Source of the DNA: Streptomyces cadmiisoli
Lineage (GTDB): Bacteria; Actinomycetota; Actinomycetes; Streptomycetales; Streptomycetaceae
DNA length: 64,000 bases
Direction: 5' to 3'
Assembly (NCBI RefSeq): GCF_003261055.1
Contig: NZ_CP030073.1
Location: 1,364,001 to 1,428,000, forward strand
Numbering within the stretch: the stretch's first letter is position 1; every line of letters starts with the position of its first letter. A program made the position numbers and the translations under genes. The notes under the pieces were generated by a model. It had not been told where the DNA came from, did not search any database, and was given only the letters and a program-made list of their open reading frames with translations. This document shows positions 53,149 through 63,616 of this stretch, piece by piece.

Positions 53149-54111
53149 ATGACCATCGCGTCCAGCAGCCCTCCGTCGCTGCCACTGAGCGGCGCCGAGG
53201 GGGCAGGCAGCAAACCGAGGGCCCGGCGGGCGGCGGCCCGCGAGAACCGAGGGGACGGGCGGCTCGCCGCGGTGTTCATCGCACCCGCGCTGCTCGGCTA
53301 CACGGTGTTCCTGCTGTGGCCGACGCTGCGAGGCATCTATCTGAGCTTCACCCGCTTCAACCTGCTCACGCCCGCTGAGTGGGTGGGCCTGGACAACTAC
53401 GTACGGATGGTCCACGACCCGATCTTCTGGGACTCGCTCGCGGTCACCGTGGAGTACGTGGTCATCAACATCGGTGTGCAGACGGTGGCGGCCCTCGCCG
53501 TCGCCGTGCTCCTTCAGCGGCTCACACAGTCGGCGGTGCTGCGCGGGATCGTGCTCACGCCGTATCTGATGTCCAACGTCGTCGCGGGCATCGTCTGGCT
53601 CTGGATCCTGGACACCCAACTCGGCATAGGCAACGAGATCATCGCCGGGATCGGCCTCGACCGGATCCCGTTCCTCGCCGACGAGACCTGGGCGATCCCG
53701 ACGATCGCCCTGATCAACGTGTGGCGGCACGTCGGATACACCGCCCTGCTGCTGTTCGCCGGACTGATGGCGATCCCGAACGACATGTACGAGGCGGCGA
53801 AGGTGGACGGCGCGAGCGAATGGCGCATGTTCCGCCGGATCACGCTGCCGCTGCTGCGGCCGGTCCTGGCGGTCGTGCTGATCATGACGGTCATCGGCTC
53901 GTTCCAGGTGTTCGACACGGTCGCCGTGACGACCGCCGGCGGTCCGGCGAACGCCACGAACGTCCTTCAGTACTACATCTACGGCGCCGCGTTCGGCCGC
54001 TTCCAGTTCGGGTACGCCTCGGCGATGTCGGTGGCCCTGCTGGTCGTGCTGAGCGCGATCACCGTCCTCCAGTACCGGCTCACCCGGGCCGGCCAGAGCG
54101 ACCTCGGCTGA
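53149..54111 (+). CDS. Sugar ABC transporter permease (MalF type)
   Basis: A 320-residue permease with six membrane helices. The N-terminal tail (MTIASSSPPSL, basic linker) precedes the first helix at about residue 40. EAAKVDGASEWRMFRRITLPLL is the cytoplasmic EAA loop that docks the ATPase, near residue 220. GAGGGAG precedes the ATG. It is the first gene of an operon with a second permease, a binding protein and a Gfo/Idh dehydrogenase. No ATPase gene is nearby; Streptomyces importers of this type often use the shared MsiK ATPase. Confidence 0.92.
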   Translation: MTIASSSPPSLPLSGAEGAGSKPRARRAAARENRGDGRLAAVFIAPALLGYTVFLLWPTLRGIYLSFTRFNLLTPAEWVGLDNYVRMVHDPIFWDSLAVTVEYVVINIGVQTVAALAVAVLLQRLTQSAVLRGIVLTPYLMSNVVAGIVWLWILDTQLGIGNEIIAGIGLDRIPFLADETWAIPTIALINVWRHVGYTALLLFAGLMAIPNDMYEAAKVDGASEWRMFRRITLPLLRPVLAVVLIMTVIGSFQVFDTVAVTTAGGPANATNVLQYYIYGAAFGRFQFGYASAMSVALLVVLSAITVLQYRLTRAGQSDLG

Positions 54112-54129
54112 GGGAAGGGAGACACCGAC

Positions 54130-55047
54130 ATGGCTGCCGTGGCAGACACCACGCCCGTACGGCGCGTCAGGCGCAGACCCACCTTCGGGCGGGTCGTGGC
54201 CTGAGCGGTGATGGCCTCGATCGTGCTCATCACCCTGCTGCCCTTCTACTGGATCCTGCGCACCGCGCTGTCCTCCAACACCGCGCTCGCCGTCCGTCCC
54301 GGCGACGTGCTGCCGGTCGACCCGACGACCGGGGGCTTCGAACGGGCCCTCGGCCTGCAGTCGACCGAGGAGGCCATCGCCCAGGGCGGATCGGGTGGCG
54401 GGCTGGAGTTCTGGCGCTATCTGGTCAACTCGGTGATCGTCTCGACCCTGATCACCGTGTGCCAGATCTTCTTCTCCGCCATGGCCGCCTACGCCTTCGC
54501 CCGGCTGCGCTGGCGCGGACGGGAGACGGTGTTCGGGCTGTTCCTGGCGGGGCTGATGGTGCCGGCGATCTTCACGCTGCTGCCGAACTTCGTCCTGATC
54601 AAGCAACTCGGCTTGGTGGACACCCTGTTGGGGGTGGCCCTGCCCACGATGTTCATGACGCCGTTCGCGGTGTTCTTCCTGCGCCAGTTCTTCATGAACG
54701 TGCCCCGTGAGGTGGAGGAGGCCGCTCTGCTGGACGGGGCCGGGAAGATCCGGATCTTCTTCCGCGTGATGCTGCCGATGGCGTCCACGCCCGTCCTCAC
54801 GCTGGGGCTGCTGACGTACATCACCGCCTGGAACGACTACTTCTGGCCGCTGATGGTGTCCTACAGCGACAGCTCGCGGGTGCTCACCGTGGCACTGGCC
54901 ATCTTCCGGGCACAGACACCGCAGACGGGCTACGACTGGTCCGGCCTGATGGCGGCCACCCTGATCGCCGCCCTCCCGATGCTGGTGCTGTTCGGCTTCT
55001 TCGCACGCCGCATCGTCAGCTCCATCAGCTTCACCGGAATCAAGTAA
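54130..55047 (+). CDS. Sugar ABC transporter permease (MalG type), interrupted by in-frame TGA
   Basis: The frame starts at ATG 54130 after GGGAAGGGA, nine bases upstream, and gives MAAVADTTPVRRVRRRPTFG. Codon 25 (54202-54204) is TGA. It falls where relatives have Trp (GRVVA-stop-AVMAS), so a single TGG to TGA change would explain it. Translation could restart at GTG 54208 or ATG 54211 and give about 280 residues that retain all the membrane helices (VLITLLPFYWILRTALS onward) and the EAA loop (EEAALLDGAGKIRIFFRVMLP). The gene may be intact by reinitiation, a nonsense allele, or a sequencing error. Confidence 0.8.
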
Positions 55048-55057
55048 GGGGACGGGG

Positions 55058-56419
55058 ATGCGAGTTCGAATGCGTACGGTCGCCACGCGACTGGGTGCGC
55101 TGGGCGCGGCGCTGGCCCTGTCCCTGGCCACCGGCTGCGCGAAGGGCGGCACCGCGGGGTCGGACGGGAACACGGTGACGTACTGGCTGTGGGACGCCAA
55201 CCAGCTGCCCGCGTACCAGGCGTGCGCGAAGGGGTTCGAGCAGCAGAACCCGGGCGTGAAGGTGAAGATCACCCAGATGGGCTGGAGCGACTACTGGACC
55301 AAGCTCACCGCGAGCTTCATCGCGGGCACCGAGCCCGACGTCTTCACCGACCACATCCAGAAGTTCGGGCAGTTCGCCGATCTGAAGGTGCTCGAACCGC
55401 TCGACGACCTGGGCCTGGACGACTCGGCCTACCAGGCGGGTCTGGGCGCCAACTGGCGGGGCCAGGACGGCCACCGCTACGGCGCGCCCAAGGACTGGGA
55501 CACCGTCGCCCTCTTCTACAACCAGAAGATGGCCGAGGAGGCCGGACTCACCGCCGACGAGCTCGACAGCCTGTCCTGGAACCCCGAGGACGGCGGCACC
55601 TTCGAGAAGGCCATCGCGCACCTGACCGTCGACAGGAACGGCACGCGCGGCGACGAGAAGGGCTTCGACAGGAACAACGTCGAGGTGTACGGGCTCGCCG
55701 CGGGCGGCGCGGGCGACGCCGACGGGCAGACCACCTGGAGCCCGTTCACCGCCTCGGCCGGCTGGCACTACACGGACAAGGCGCGCTGGGGCACCGAGTA
55801 CCAGTACGGCAGCGGAACCTTCCAGTCGGTGATCGACTGGTACTTCGGCCTCGCCGAGAAGGGCTATCTCGCGCCCTTCACCGACTACACCGACGGCGCC
55901 AACCCGGCCAACGCCCAGGTCGCCTCCGGCCGGGCGGCCACCTCGTTCGACGGCGCCTGGATGATCTCCACCTACTACGGCACCAAGGGCCTGGAGGTCG
56001 GCACGGCGCCCACGCCGGTCGGCCCGACCGGCAAGCGGGCCACCATGATGAACGGCCTCGCCGACTCCGTCACCAAGAACGCCCGCAACAAGGAGGGCGC
56101 GAAGAAATGGGTGCGGTACCTGGCCTCCGACGAGTGCCAGCGGATAGTCGGCGGCTACGGCATCGTCTTCCCGGCGACCCCGGACGGCACCCGGGCGGCC
56201 GTGGCCGCGTACGAGAAGAAGGGCATCGACGTGTCCGCGTTCACCGAAGCGGTCACCGACAAGACGGACTCCGCCACCTTCTCGTTCCCGGTCACCGACT
56301 ACGCCGCGGACGTGTACTCCCTGATGCGCCCCGCCATGCAGGACGTCTACGCCAATGACGCCCCGGTGAGCGGCCTGACCAGGACCAACGACCAGATCAA
56401 CCTCATCCTCGGCCAGTGA
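55058..56419 (+). CDS. Sugar ABC transporter substrate-binding lipoprotein
   Basis: A 453-residue binding lipoprotein. The signal ends in the lipobox LSLATGC (Cys about 27). Then come VTYWLWDANQLPAYQACAKGF, KITQMGWSDYWTKLTASFIAG and GAPKDWDTVALFYNQKM, all usual in family 1 sugar-binding proteins. It should deliver an oligosaccharide to the two permeases just upstream. The ATG at 55058 begins 10 bases after the previous stop. Confidence 0.92.
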   Translation: MRVRMRTVATRLGALGAALALSLATGCAKGGTAGSDGNTVTYWLWDANQLPAYQACAKGFEQQNPGVKVKITQMGWSDYWTKLTASFIAGTEPDVFTDHIQKFGQFADLKVLEPLDDLGLDDSAYQAGLGANWRGQDGHRYGAPKDWDTVALFYNQKMAEEAGLTADELDSLSWNPEDGGTFEKAIAHLTVDRNGTRGDEKGFDRNNVEVYGLAAGGAGDADGQTTWSPFTASAGWHYTDKARWGTEYQYGSGTFQSVIDWYFGLAEKGYLAPFTDYTDGANPANAQVASGRAATSFDGAWMISTYYGTKGLEVGTAPTPVGPTGKRATMMNGLADSVTKNARNKEGAKKWVRYLASDECQRIVGGYGIVFPATPDGTRAAVAAYEKKGIDVSAFTEAVTDKTDSATFSFPVTDYAADVYSLMRPAMQDVYANDAPVSGLTRTNDQINLILGQ

Positions 56420-56433
56420 AAGGCACACACCCC

Positions 56434-57636
56434 ATGACCTTCTCCCTCGGCATCGTCGGCGCCGGCCAGTTCTCCGGCCAGTTCGCCACGCTGTTCCAGG
56501 CCCACCCCGGTGTCAGCGACGTGTACGTCACCGATCTGCTGCCCGAGCGGGCCCGGCAGCTCGCCGACGCACAGGGACTGGCCGGGACGTTCCCCTCGTA
56601 CGAGGCCATGCTGGAGTCGAAGGACGTCGACGCCGTCGCCGTCTTCACCCAGCGCTGGACCCACGGACCGCTGGTGCTCCAGGGGCTGAACGCGGGCAAG
56701 CACGTGTACTCGGCGGTGCCCATGGCGATCACCACCGAGGAGATCGCGGCGATCATCGAAGCGGTCCGGGCGACCGGGCTGACCTACATGATGGGTGAGA
56801 CCAGCGAGTACAACCCGGCGACGGTGCACGCCCGCAACCAGATCGCCGAGGGCGCGTTCGGGCGGCTGTTCTACGCCGAGGGCGACTACGTCCACGACAT
56901 GGACCTGGGGTTCTACGAGGCGTACCAGTACAGCGGCGGCGAGAACTGGAAGGCGACCGCCTCCTATCCCCCGCTGCTGTACCCGACGCACTCGGTGGGC
57001 GGTGTGCTGGGCGCCTGGCGGACGCACGCCGTCAGCGTCTCGGCGATCGGGGTCCTGGACGACCGGGGCGACGGTGTCTTCGACAAGGACGTCAGCCAGT
57101 TCGACAACGACGTGTCGAACGCGACCGCGCTGTTCGAGGTCGCGGGCGGCGGCTCGTTCCGTACGAACGAGTTCCGCCGGGTCGGCTACCCCTCGCACCT
57201 AAGGGAGTCGCGCTTCCGGTTCTTCGGCACCGAGGCGAGCATGGAGCAGCTCGCCACGGTCGCCCTGTGGCAGGACAAGAAAGGGGTCAAGGACATCAGC
57301 GAGCTGCTGGAGCCCAAGCCCACGCTGTCCCCCGACGACCCCTCGCTCCAGCACATCGCGCCGGAGCTGCGGGCCGCGTTCACCTCGGGTTCGGCGCCGG
57401 TGCACGACCGGTCGCGGCTGCCGCGGGAGTTCGACCACCTGCACAACGGCCACGAGGGCAGCCACCACTTCCTGGTGGACGACTTCGTGACCGCGGTGAA
57501 CAACCGCACCCTGCCGTCGGTGAACGCGTGGGTGGCGGCCCGCTACACCCTGCCGGGCATCGTCGCCCACGAGTCCGCGCGGCAGGGCGGGGCACGGCTG
57601 GAGATCCCGGACTTCGGGGACGCGCCCGAAGCCTGA
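56434..57636 (+). CDS. Gfo/Idh/MocA-family dehydrogenase
   Basis: A 400-residue NAD(P)-dependent oxidoreductase with SLGIVGAGQFSGQFATLF (Rossmann loop) at the start, GKHVYSAVPMA near residue 88 and LLYPTHSVGGVLGAW with the histidine region. ATG 56434 is used; an in-frame GTG at 56416 overlaps the preceding stop. As last gene of the sugar operon, it probably oxidises a sugar taken up by the transporter. Confidence 0.88.
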   Translation: MTFSLGIVGAGQFSGQFATLFQAHPGVSDVYVTDLLPERARQLADAQGLAGTFPSYEAMLESKDVDAVAVFTQRWTHGPLVLQGLNAGKHVYSAVPMAITTEEIAAIIEAVRATGLTYMMGETSEYNPATVHARNQIAEGAFGRLFYAEGDYVHDMDLGFYEAYQYSGGENWKATASYPPLLYPTHSVGGVLGAWRTHAVSVSAIGVLDDRGDGVFDKDVSQFDNDVSNATALFEVAGGGSFRTNEFRRVGYPSHLRESRFRFFGTEASMEQLATVALWQDKKGVKDISELLEPKPTLSPDDPSLQHIAPELRAAFTSGSAPVHDRSRLPREFDHLHNGHEGSHHFLVDDFVTAVNNRTLPSVNAWVAARYTLPGIVAHESARQGGARLEIPDFGDAPEA

Positions 57637-57662
57637 GGCGGTCCGGCGCGGGCCGGGTGCCG

Positions 57663-58358
57663 TCAGGTGCCCGGCTTGCGCCCGTACACGTAGACGTCGT
57701 CGCCCTTCTTCAGCAGCGACCAGTACTTCTTGGCGGCGGTCTTGGTCATGTTGACGCAGCCGTGCGAGCCCGGCGGGTTCCACATGCTGACGCCGACGGA
57801 GTGGAAGGCCTGTCCGCCGTCGAAGAACTGGCTGTAGGGCATGGGCACGTTGTAGATGGTCGACACGTGGTCGATGTTGCGCCAGTAGATCTTCTTCAGG
57901 CCGGTGCGGGTCTCGTAGCCGTTGCGTCCCGTGCGGACGGGAACGGGACCGTAGACGAGCTTCTTGCCGTCCTGGATCCAGCTGAGCTGGAGGGTGAGGT
58001 TCACACAGGCGATGCGGCCCTTGTTGACGGGGCAGCGTCCGTCCTTGTTGGGCGTGTTCCCCACGGCCTTCTGCTTGTTCATCAGGTCCATCACACCCCA
58101 CGTGACCGGACCCGCGTAGCCGATGTTCGGCGTGATGCCGTGCTTGGTCTGGAAGGCCCGGATCGCCTTGCAGTCGGCGGAGGACTGCTTGCCGTCCACC
58201 GGCCGGCCCAGGAACTTCTCCACCTGCTTCTGGTACGGGCCGGTCTGCGTCGTGCAGCTCGCGGCCTGGGCCGGACCCGCGCCCAGTGCGAGTGTGAGCG
58301 GCGCCACCAACGCGGTGGCCCCCAGAACGACGGTTCCCCGTCTGCGTACGTCCCCCAT
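57663..58358 (-). CDS. L,D-transpeptidase (YkuD) with N-terminal peptidoglycan-binding domain
   Basis: A 231-residue secreted protein. ATG 58358 gives a signal peptide (GTVVLGATALVAPLTLALG, cleavage near PAQAA). A helical peptidoglycan-binding domain follows (FLGRPVDGKQSSADCKAIRAF), then the catalytic domain with the active-site motif SHGCVNM near residue 205 and MWNPPG. It forms 3-3 peptide crosslinks in the cell wall. It is convergent with the Gfo/Idh gene. Confidence 0.92.
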   Translation of the reverse strand: MGDVRRRGTVVLGATALVAPLTLALGAGPAQAASCTTQTGPYQKQVEKFLGRPVDGKQSSADCKAIRAFQTKHGITPNIGYAGPVTWGVMDLMNKQKAVGNTPNKDGRCPVNKGRIACVNLTLQLSWIQDGKKLVYGPVPVRTGRNGYETRTGLKKIYWRNIDHVSTIYNVPMPYSQFFDGGQAFHSVGVSMWNPPGSHGCVNMTKTAAKKYWSLLKKGDDVYVYGRKPGT

Positions 58359-58564
58359 GGCTGACCTTGCCCTTTCACCCGGAGTGCGCGGTTCTCGCAC
58401 CATCTCTGCCAGCTAGACCGACGCCGAGCCGATTCGGTTGCAGGCTCGCGCTGGCTGCGACCAAAAGGAGACATTCGGTGTGGGTGAGGGGGCGCGCGGG
58501 ACGCCTGGGCGCCACGTGGCCGACAAGCGGACGGTGCAGGAACGCGAGGCCGGTGCGGGCCGCG

Positions 58565-59365
58565 TCAGCGGGGTGCCGCGCTCCCCCTCCTGAACGCGGT
58601 GAAGCCGGTGTTCACCGCGGTGATCCCGCCGTCGACGACCAGTGCCGTGCCGGTGATCCAGGACGCGTCGCCGGAGGCGAGGAAGGCGACGGCGGAGGCG
58701 ATGTCCTCCGGTTCGCCGACCCGGCCCAGCGGGTAGAGCGCACCGGCCGCGTCGAGGTCGGTGGAACGGCCCTCCCACGCCGGGGTCCGGACCGTCCCGG
58801 GCACCACCAGGTTGACTCGGACACCACGGGCCGCGGCGTGCCCGGCGAGGGTGCGGGTCAGCGAACCCAGTCCGGCCTTGGCGGCGCTGTAGGCATGGTT
58901 GCCGAAGTCCTGCAGGCCGTTGACCGAGCCGATGAGGACGACGGCGCCGCGTCCGCAGGCGGCCAGGTGGGGCAGGGCGGCCCGGCAGCAGCGGTACGTC
59001 CCGGTCAGGGTGACGTCCAGGTCGCGCGCCCACCCCTCGTCGGACTCGTCCTCGAACAGCGGGGCGTCGGGGTGACAGCTGTAGGCGTTGGCGACCAGCA
59101 CGTCGAGCGAGCCGAACGCACCGGCGGCGTGCGCGACGGCCGCTTCCACGGACGCGCGGTCCGTCACGTCGCAGAAGAAGGCCTCCGCCGAGAGCCCCGC
59201 GTCCCGCAGTGACTCCGCCGTCCGCTGTGCCGCGGGCAGATCCACGTCGGTCACCAGGACACGGGCGCCCTCCTCGGCCAGCCGGCGGGCGGTGGCGGCC
59301 CCGATGCCCCGGGCCGCACCGGTGACGAGGGCACCGTGTCCCGCCAAGCGTGTGATCCCGGTCAT
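58565..59365 (-). CDS. Short-chain dehydrogenase/reductase
   Basis: A 266-residue classical SDR. TGAARGIGAATARRLAEEGA is near residues 16-35, the catalytic serine lies in LIGSVNGLQDF and the Tyr-x-x-x-Lys pair in AYSAAKAGL near residue 160. ASWITGTALVVDGG is the C-terminal landmark. Cofactor and substrate unknown. Confidence 0.92.
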   Translation of the reverse strand: MTGITRLAGHGALVTGAARGIGAATARRLAEEGARVLVTDVDLPAAQRTAESLRDAGLSAEAFFCDVTDRASVEAAVAHAAGAFGSLDVLVANAYSCHPDAPLFEDESDEGWARDLDVTLTGTYRCCRAALPHLAACGRGAVVLIGSVNGLQDFGNHAYSAAKAGLGSLTRTLAGHAAARGVRVNLVVPGTVRTPAWEGRSTDLDAAGALYPLGRVGEPEDIASAVAFLASGDASWITGTALVVDGGITAVNTGFTAFRRGSAAPR

Positions 59366-59431
59366 GGCGCAGACCCTAACGCCGGGGCGGCCGGCTGGAC
59401 AGACCGCGGCGGGCCGGGGACGACGGCCCGG

Positions 59432-60346
59432 TCACCGGTACCCGGTGGTGTCCGCCGGCCTGTCCGCGTCCTGGACCTCGACGAGGTAGCGCCAGGCGTC
59501 AGGACGGCTGCCGTCGAGATCGGTGAAGCCGTACTCCTGGGCGAGGCCGCCGCTGGAGAGGGACCGGCCGTTGAACCGGGCCACGTCGGCGTCGGCGGCG
59601 AGTGCGGCGACGGCGCGGCCGACATAGCGCGGGGTCTCCGAGATGGCGAAGTGCGGGACGCGGTCGAGGGCATCGCGCCAGTTCTCCTCCCGCACCGCGA
59701 AGTGTTCGAGCATCATCTCCGAGCGGAGCCAGCCCGGGGTGAGGGCCACGGCGGTGGCGCCGCGCGGCCCGAGTTCATGGCCGAGGGCGAAGGCCATCCG
59801 CAGCACCGAGGACTTGGCGAGGTCGTAGAAGAGGTTCACCCGGTAGTTGTCGCGGTTGTACTCGGCGGTGCCGTCCGTCATCTCCACCACGAGACCGCCG
59901 GGGTGGCGCAGCATCAGGGGCAGCGCGTGGTGGCTGGTGACGGCGTGCGTCTCCACCGCGAGCCGGAGCAGCCGGAGCCCCTTGTCGAGGTCGTGCTCCC
60001 AGACGGTCTTGTCCCACTCGAAGAGTTTCTCGCCGCCCCAGATGTCGTTGACGAGGATGTCGAGGCGGCCCTGCTCGTCGGCGATCCGGTCCACGAGGCG
60101 GCGGACCTGCGCGGGGTCGAGATGGTCGGTGGGCACCGCGATGCCGTGGCCGCCGGCCTCGGTGACCAGGTCGGCGGTGTCCTCGACGGTCTCGGGCCGG
60201 TCGTACTCGGAGCGCCGCGCGCGCGTGCTGCGTCCCGTGACGTAGACGGTCGCGCCGGCCGCACCCAGTTCGACGGCGATCCCGCGCCCCGCTCCGCGGG
60301 TCGCTCCGGCGACGAGCGCGACCTTGTCCTTCAGTGGCTCCGGCAT
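59432..60346 (-). CDS. Short-chain dehydrogenase/reductase
   Basis: A 304-residue SDR that is longer than average at its C-terminus. AGATRGAGRGIAVELGAAGA carries the nucleotide loop (residues about 13-32). The Tyr and Lys are in FYDLAKSSVLRMA near residue 175, and LNPGW-like VALTPGWLRSEMM near 205. Its C-terminal tail ends WRYLVEVQDADRP, like an SDR group in actinobacteria annotated only by fold. ATG 60346 follows GGGAGG. Confidence 0.9.
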   Translation of the reverse strand: MPEPLKDKVALVAGATRGAGRGIAVELGAAGATVYVTGRSTRARRSEYDRPETVEDTADLVTEAGGHGIAVPTDHLDPAQVRRLVDRIADEQGRLDILVNDIWGGEKLFEWDKTVWEHDLDKGLRLLRLAVETHAVTSHHALPLMLRHPGGLVVEMTDGTAEYNRDNYRVNLFYDLAKSSVLRMAFALGHELGPRGATAVALTPGWLRSEMMLEHFAVREENWRDALDRVPHFAISETPRYVGRAVAALAADADVARFNGRSLSSGGLAQEYGFTDLDGSRPDAWRYLVEVQDADRPADTTGYR

Positions 60347-60580
60347 GTCCGGCCTCCCGTGTTCGTTCGAACCTTCGCTTCGAGCGTGACGGGTAAACCG
60401 GACACCTTCTGTCGCCTTTCCCGGACGGTCACTCCGCCGGGCGCGGCCCGCTCGACATGCCGCGGCGGCGGGCTCGCGGCGACCCGGCCGAAGACGTCCC
60501 CGGCGACGGCCGGGCGCGGACGGTGACGCGCGCACCTCGGCGGCACCGCGCCCGCGAACCCGGCCCGTCCCCGGTCGGCG

Positions 60581-61210
60581 TCAGTGGCCCCGAGTGATCC
60601 ACTCCTGGAGGTGCGGCGCCTCGGCCCCGATGGTGGTCGGGTCGCCGTGGCCGGTGAGGACCTTGGTCTCGGGCGGCAGGGTCAGCAGACGGTCGCGGAT
60701 CGAGTCGATGATGGTCGGGAAGTGGGAGTAGGAGCGCCCGGTGGCGCCCGGACCGCCCTGGAACAGCGTGTCGCCGGTGAAGACCGTGCCGAGCCCCGGG
60801 TCGTACAGGCAGACCGCGCCGGGCGCGTGGCCGGGCGTGTGCAGGACGGTCAGGTCGGCGCCGGCGGCCTCGATGATCTGGCCGTCCAGCAGCCAGGCGT
60901 CCGGCGCCCGGTCGGGGTGGGTCTGCTTCCACAGCGGCAGGTCGTCGTGGTGCAGCCAGATGACGGCCCCGGTGCGCTCGGCGAGGGCGGGCGCGGCGTC
61001 GATGTGGTCGTTGTGGGCGTGGGTGCAGACGATGGCGGTCAGCCGGCGGTCCCCGACGGCTTCGGCGATGGCGTCGGCGTCGTGCGCGGCGTCGATGACG
61101 ACGACCTCGTGGTCGTCGCCGACCAGCCACACGTTGTTGTCGACGTCCCAGGTGCCGCCGTCCAGCGTGAACTGCCCGGAGGTGACGAGTCGTTCGATGC
61201 GGGCGGTCAT
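60581..61210 (-). CDS. MBL-fold hydrolase coupled to mycothiol-dependent formaldehyde oxidation
   Basis: A 209-residue metallo-beta-lactamase-fold hydrolase with HAHNDHID (metal ligands) near residue 64, [13 protein letters not shown] and [12 protein letters not shown]. The start ATG overlaps the mscR stop as ATGA. In other mycothiol users, the formaldehyde/nitrosothiol reductase is followed by a similar MBL protein, thought to act on the thioester product, such as S-formylmycothiol. That role here is inference from position. Confidence 0.88.
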   Translation of the reverse strand: MTARIERLVTSGQFTLDGGTWDVDNNVWLVGDDHEVVVIDAAHDADAIAEAVGDRRLTAIVCTHAHNDHIDAAPALAERTGAVIWLHHDDLPLWKQTHPDRAPDAWLLDGQIIEAAGADLTVLHTPGHAPGAVCLYDPGLGTVFTGDTLFQGGPGATGRSYSHFPTIIDSIRDRLLTLPPETKVLTGHGDPTTIGAEAPHLQEWITRGH

Positions 61211-62298
61211 CGGAGCACCACCACCGAGCGCAGCACGTCGCCGCGGTGCATCCGCTCGAACGCCTTCTCCACCTCGTCGAGCTGGATCGTCTCCGTGACG
61301 AACGCCGCCAGGTCCAGCCGCCCTTGCAGGTGCAGGTCGATCAGCATCGGGAAGTCGCGGGACGGCAGGCAGTCGCCGTACCAGGAGGACTTCAGGGCGC
61401 CGCCGCGGCCGAAGACGTCCAGCAGGGGGAGTTCGAGCTTCATGTCGGGCGTGGGAACGCCGACGAGGACGACCGTGCCGGCCAGGTCACGGGCGTAGAA
61501 CGCCTGCTTGTACGTCTCCGGCCGGCCCACGGCCTCGATGACGACGTCGGCGCCGAAACCGCCGGTCAGCTCGCGGATCGCCTCGACCGGGTCGGTCTTC
61601 GTGGAGTTGACGGTGTGGGTGGCGCCCATGGTGCGGGCGTTCTCCAGCTTCCGGTCGTCGATGTCGACGGCGATGATCCTCGACGCTCCGGCCAGCTGCG
61701 ATCCGGCGATGGCCGCGTCCCCGACGCCGCCGCAGCCGATGACCGCGACCGAGTCGCCGCGGCCGACGTTCCCGGTGTTGATCGCCGCGCCGATGCCGGC
61801 CATGACACCGCAGCCGAGCAGTCCGGCGACGGCGGCGGGGACGGAGGGATCGACCTTGGTGCACTGTCCGGCCGCGACCAGCGTCTTCTCGACGAAGGCA
61901 CCGATACCGAGGGCCGGTGCGAGCTCCTGGCCGGTGGCGGCCAGGGTCATCTTCTGCCGGGCGTTGTGGGTGTCGAAGCAGTACCAGGGCCGGCCGCGCA
62001 GACAGGCCCGGCAACGGCCGCACACCGCACGCCAGTTGAGGATGACGAAGTCCCCGGGCTCCACCTCGGTGACGCCGTCGCCGACGGCCTCGACGATCCC
62101 GGCGGCCTCGTGGCCGAGCAGGAAGGGGAACTCGTCGGTGATGCCGCCCTGCTTGTAGTGCAGGTCGGTGTGGCAGACCCCGGAGGCCTGGACGCGCACC
62201 ACGGCCTCCCCCGGGCCGGGGTCGGGCACGACGATCGTCTCGATCCGGACCGGCTCGTCCTTCCCCGGTGCGATCACGCCGCGTACTTCCTGCGCCAT
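61207..62298 (-). CDS. mscR: S-(hydroxymethyl)mycothiol dehydrogenase
   Basis: A 363-residue zinc-dependent class III-type dehydrogenase. Catalytic-zinc ligands are in [15 protein letters not shown], the structural zinc cysteines in [15 protein letters not shown] and the NAD loop in [18 protein letters not shown] near residue 188. The segment [16 protein letters not shown] matches the mycothiol-linked formaldehyde dehydrogenase subfamily. It oxidises S-hydroxymethylmycothiol and can reduce S-nitrosomycothiol. Confidence 0.92.
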   Translation of the reverse strand: MAQEVRGVIAPGKDEPVRIETIVVPDPGPGEAVVRVQASGVCHTDLHYKQGGITDEFPFLLGHEAAGIVEAVGDGVTEVEPGDFVILNWRAVCGRCRACLRGRPWYCFDTHNARQKMTLAATGQELAPALGIGAFVEKTLVAAGQCTKVDPSVPAAVAGLLGCGVMAGIGAAINTGNVGRGDSVAVIGCGGVGDAAIAGSQLAGASRIIAVDIDDRKLENARTMGATHTVNSTKTDPVEAIRELTGGFGADVVIEAVGRPETYKQAFYARDLAGTVVLVGVPTPDMKLELPLLDVFGRGGALKSSWYGDCLPSRDFPMLIDLHLQGRLDLAAFVTETIQLDEVEKAFERMHRGDVLRSVVVLR

Positions 62299-62447
62299 GT
62301 TGCTGACCCCTTCTGTCGGCGGGCGTCCGTCCCGCTGCCGACCCTACGCGCGACTGATCGGTAAGGGCATGGTTTCGAGGTCCGCCGTGTGACGTCGATC
62401 GGGTGACCGCGCCCGCCGCCGCCCGGTACCGCCCGGCTGTCCCAGGC

Positions 62448-63530
<1,083 letters not shown>

Positions 63531-63616
63531 GCGACCGCGGCGACAGCCCACCGGACCCCGCGCCCCGGCTCCCCCGTACGCTGAACGCTCCCTTCGACCG
63601 GCCGAGGAGCAGCAGC

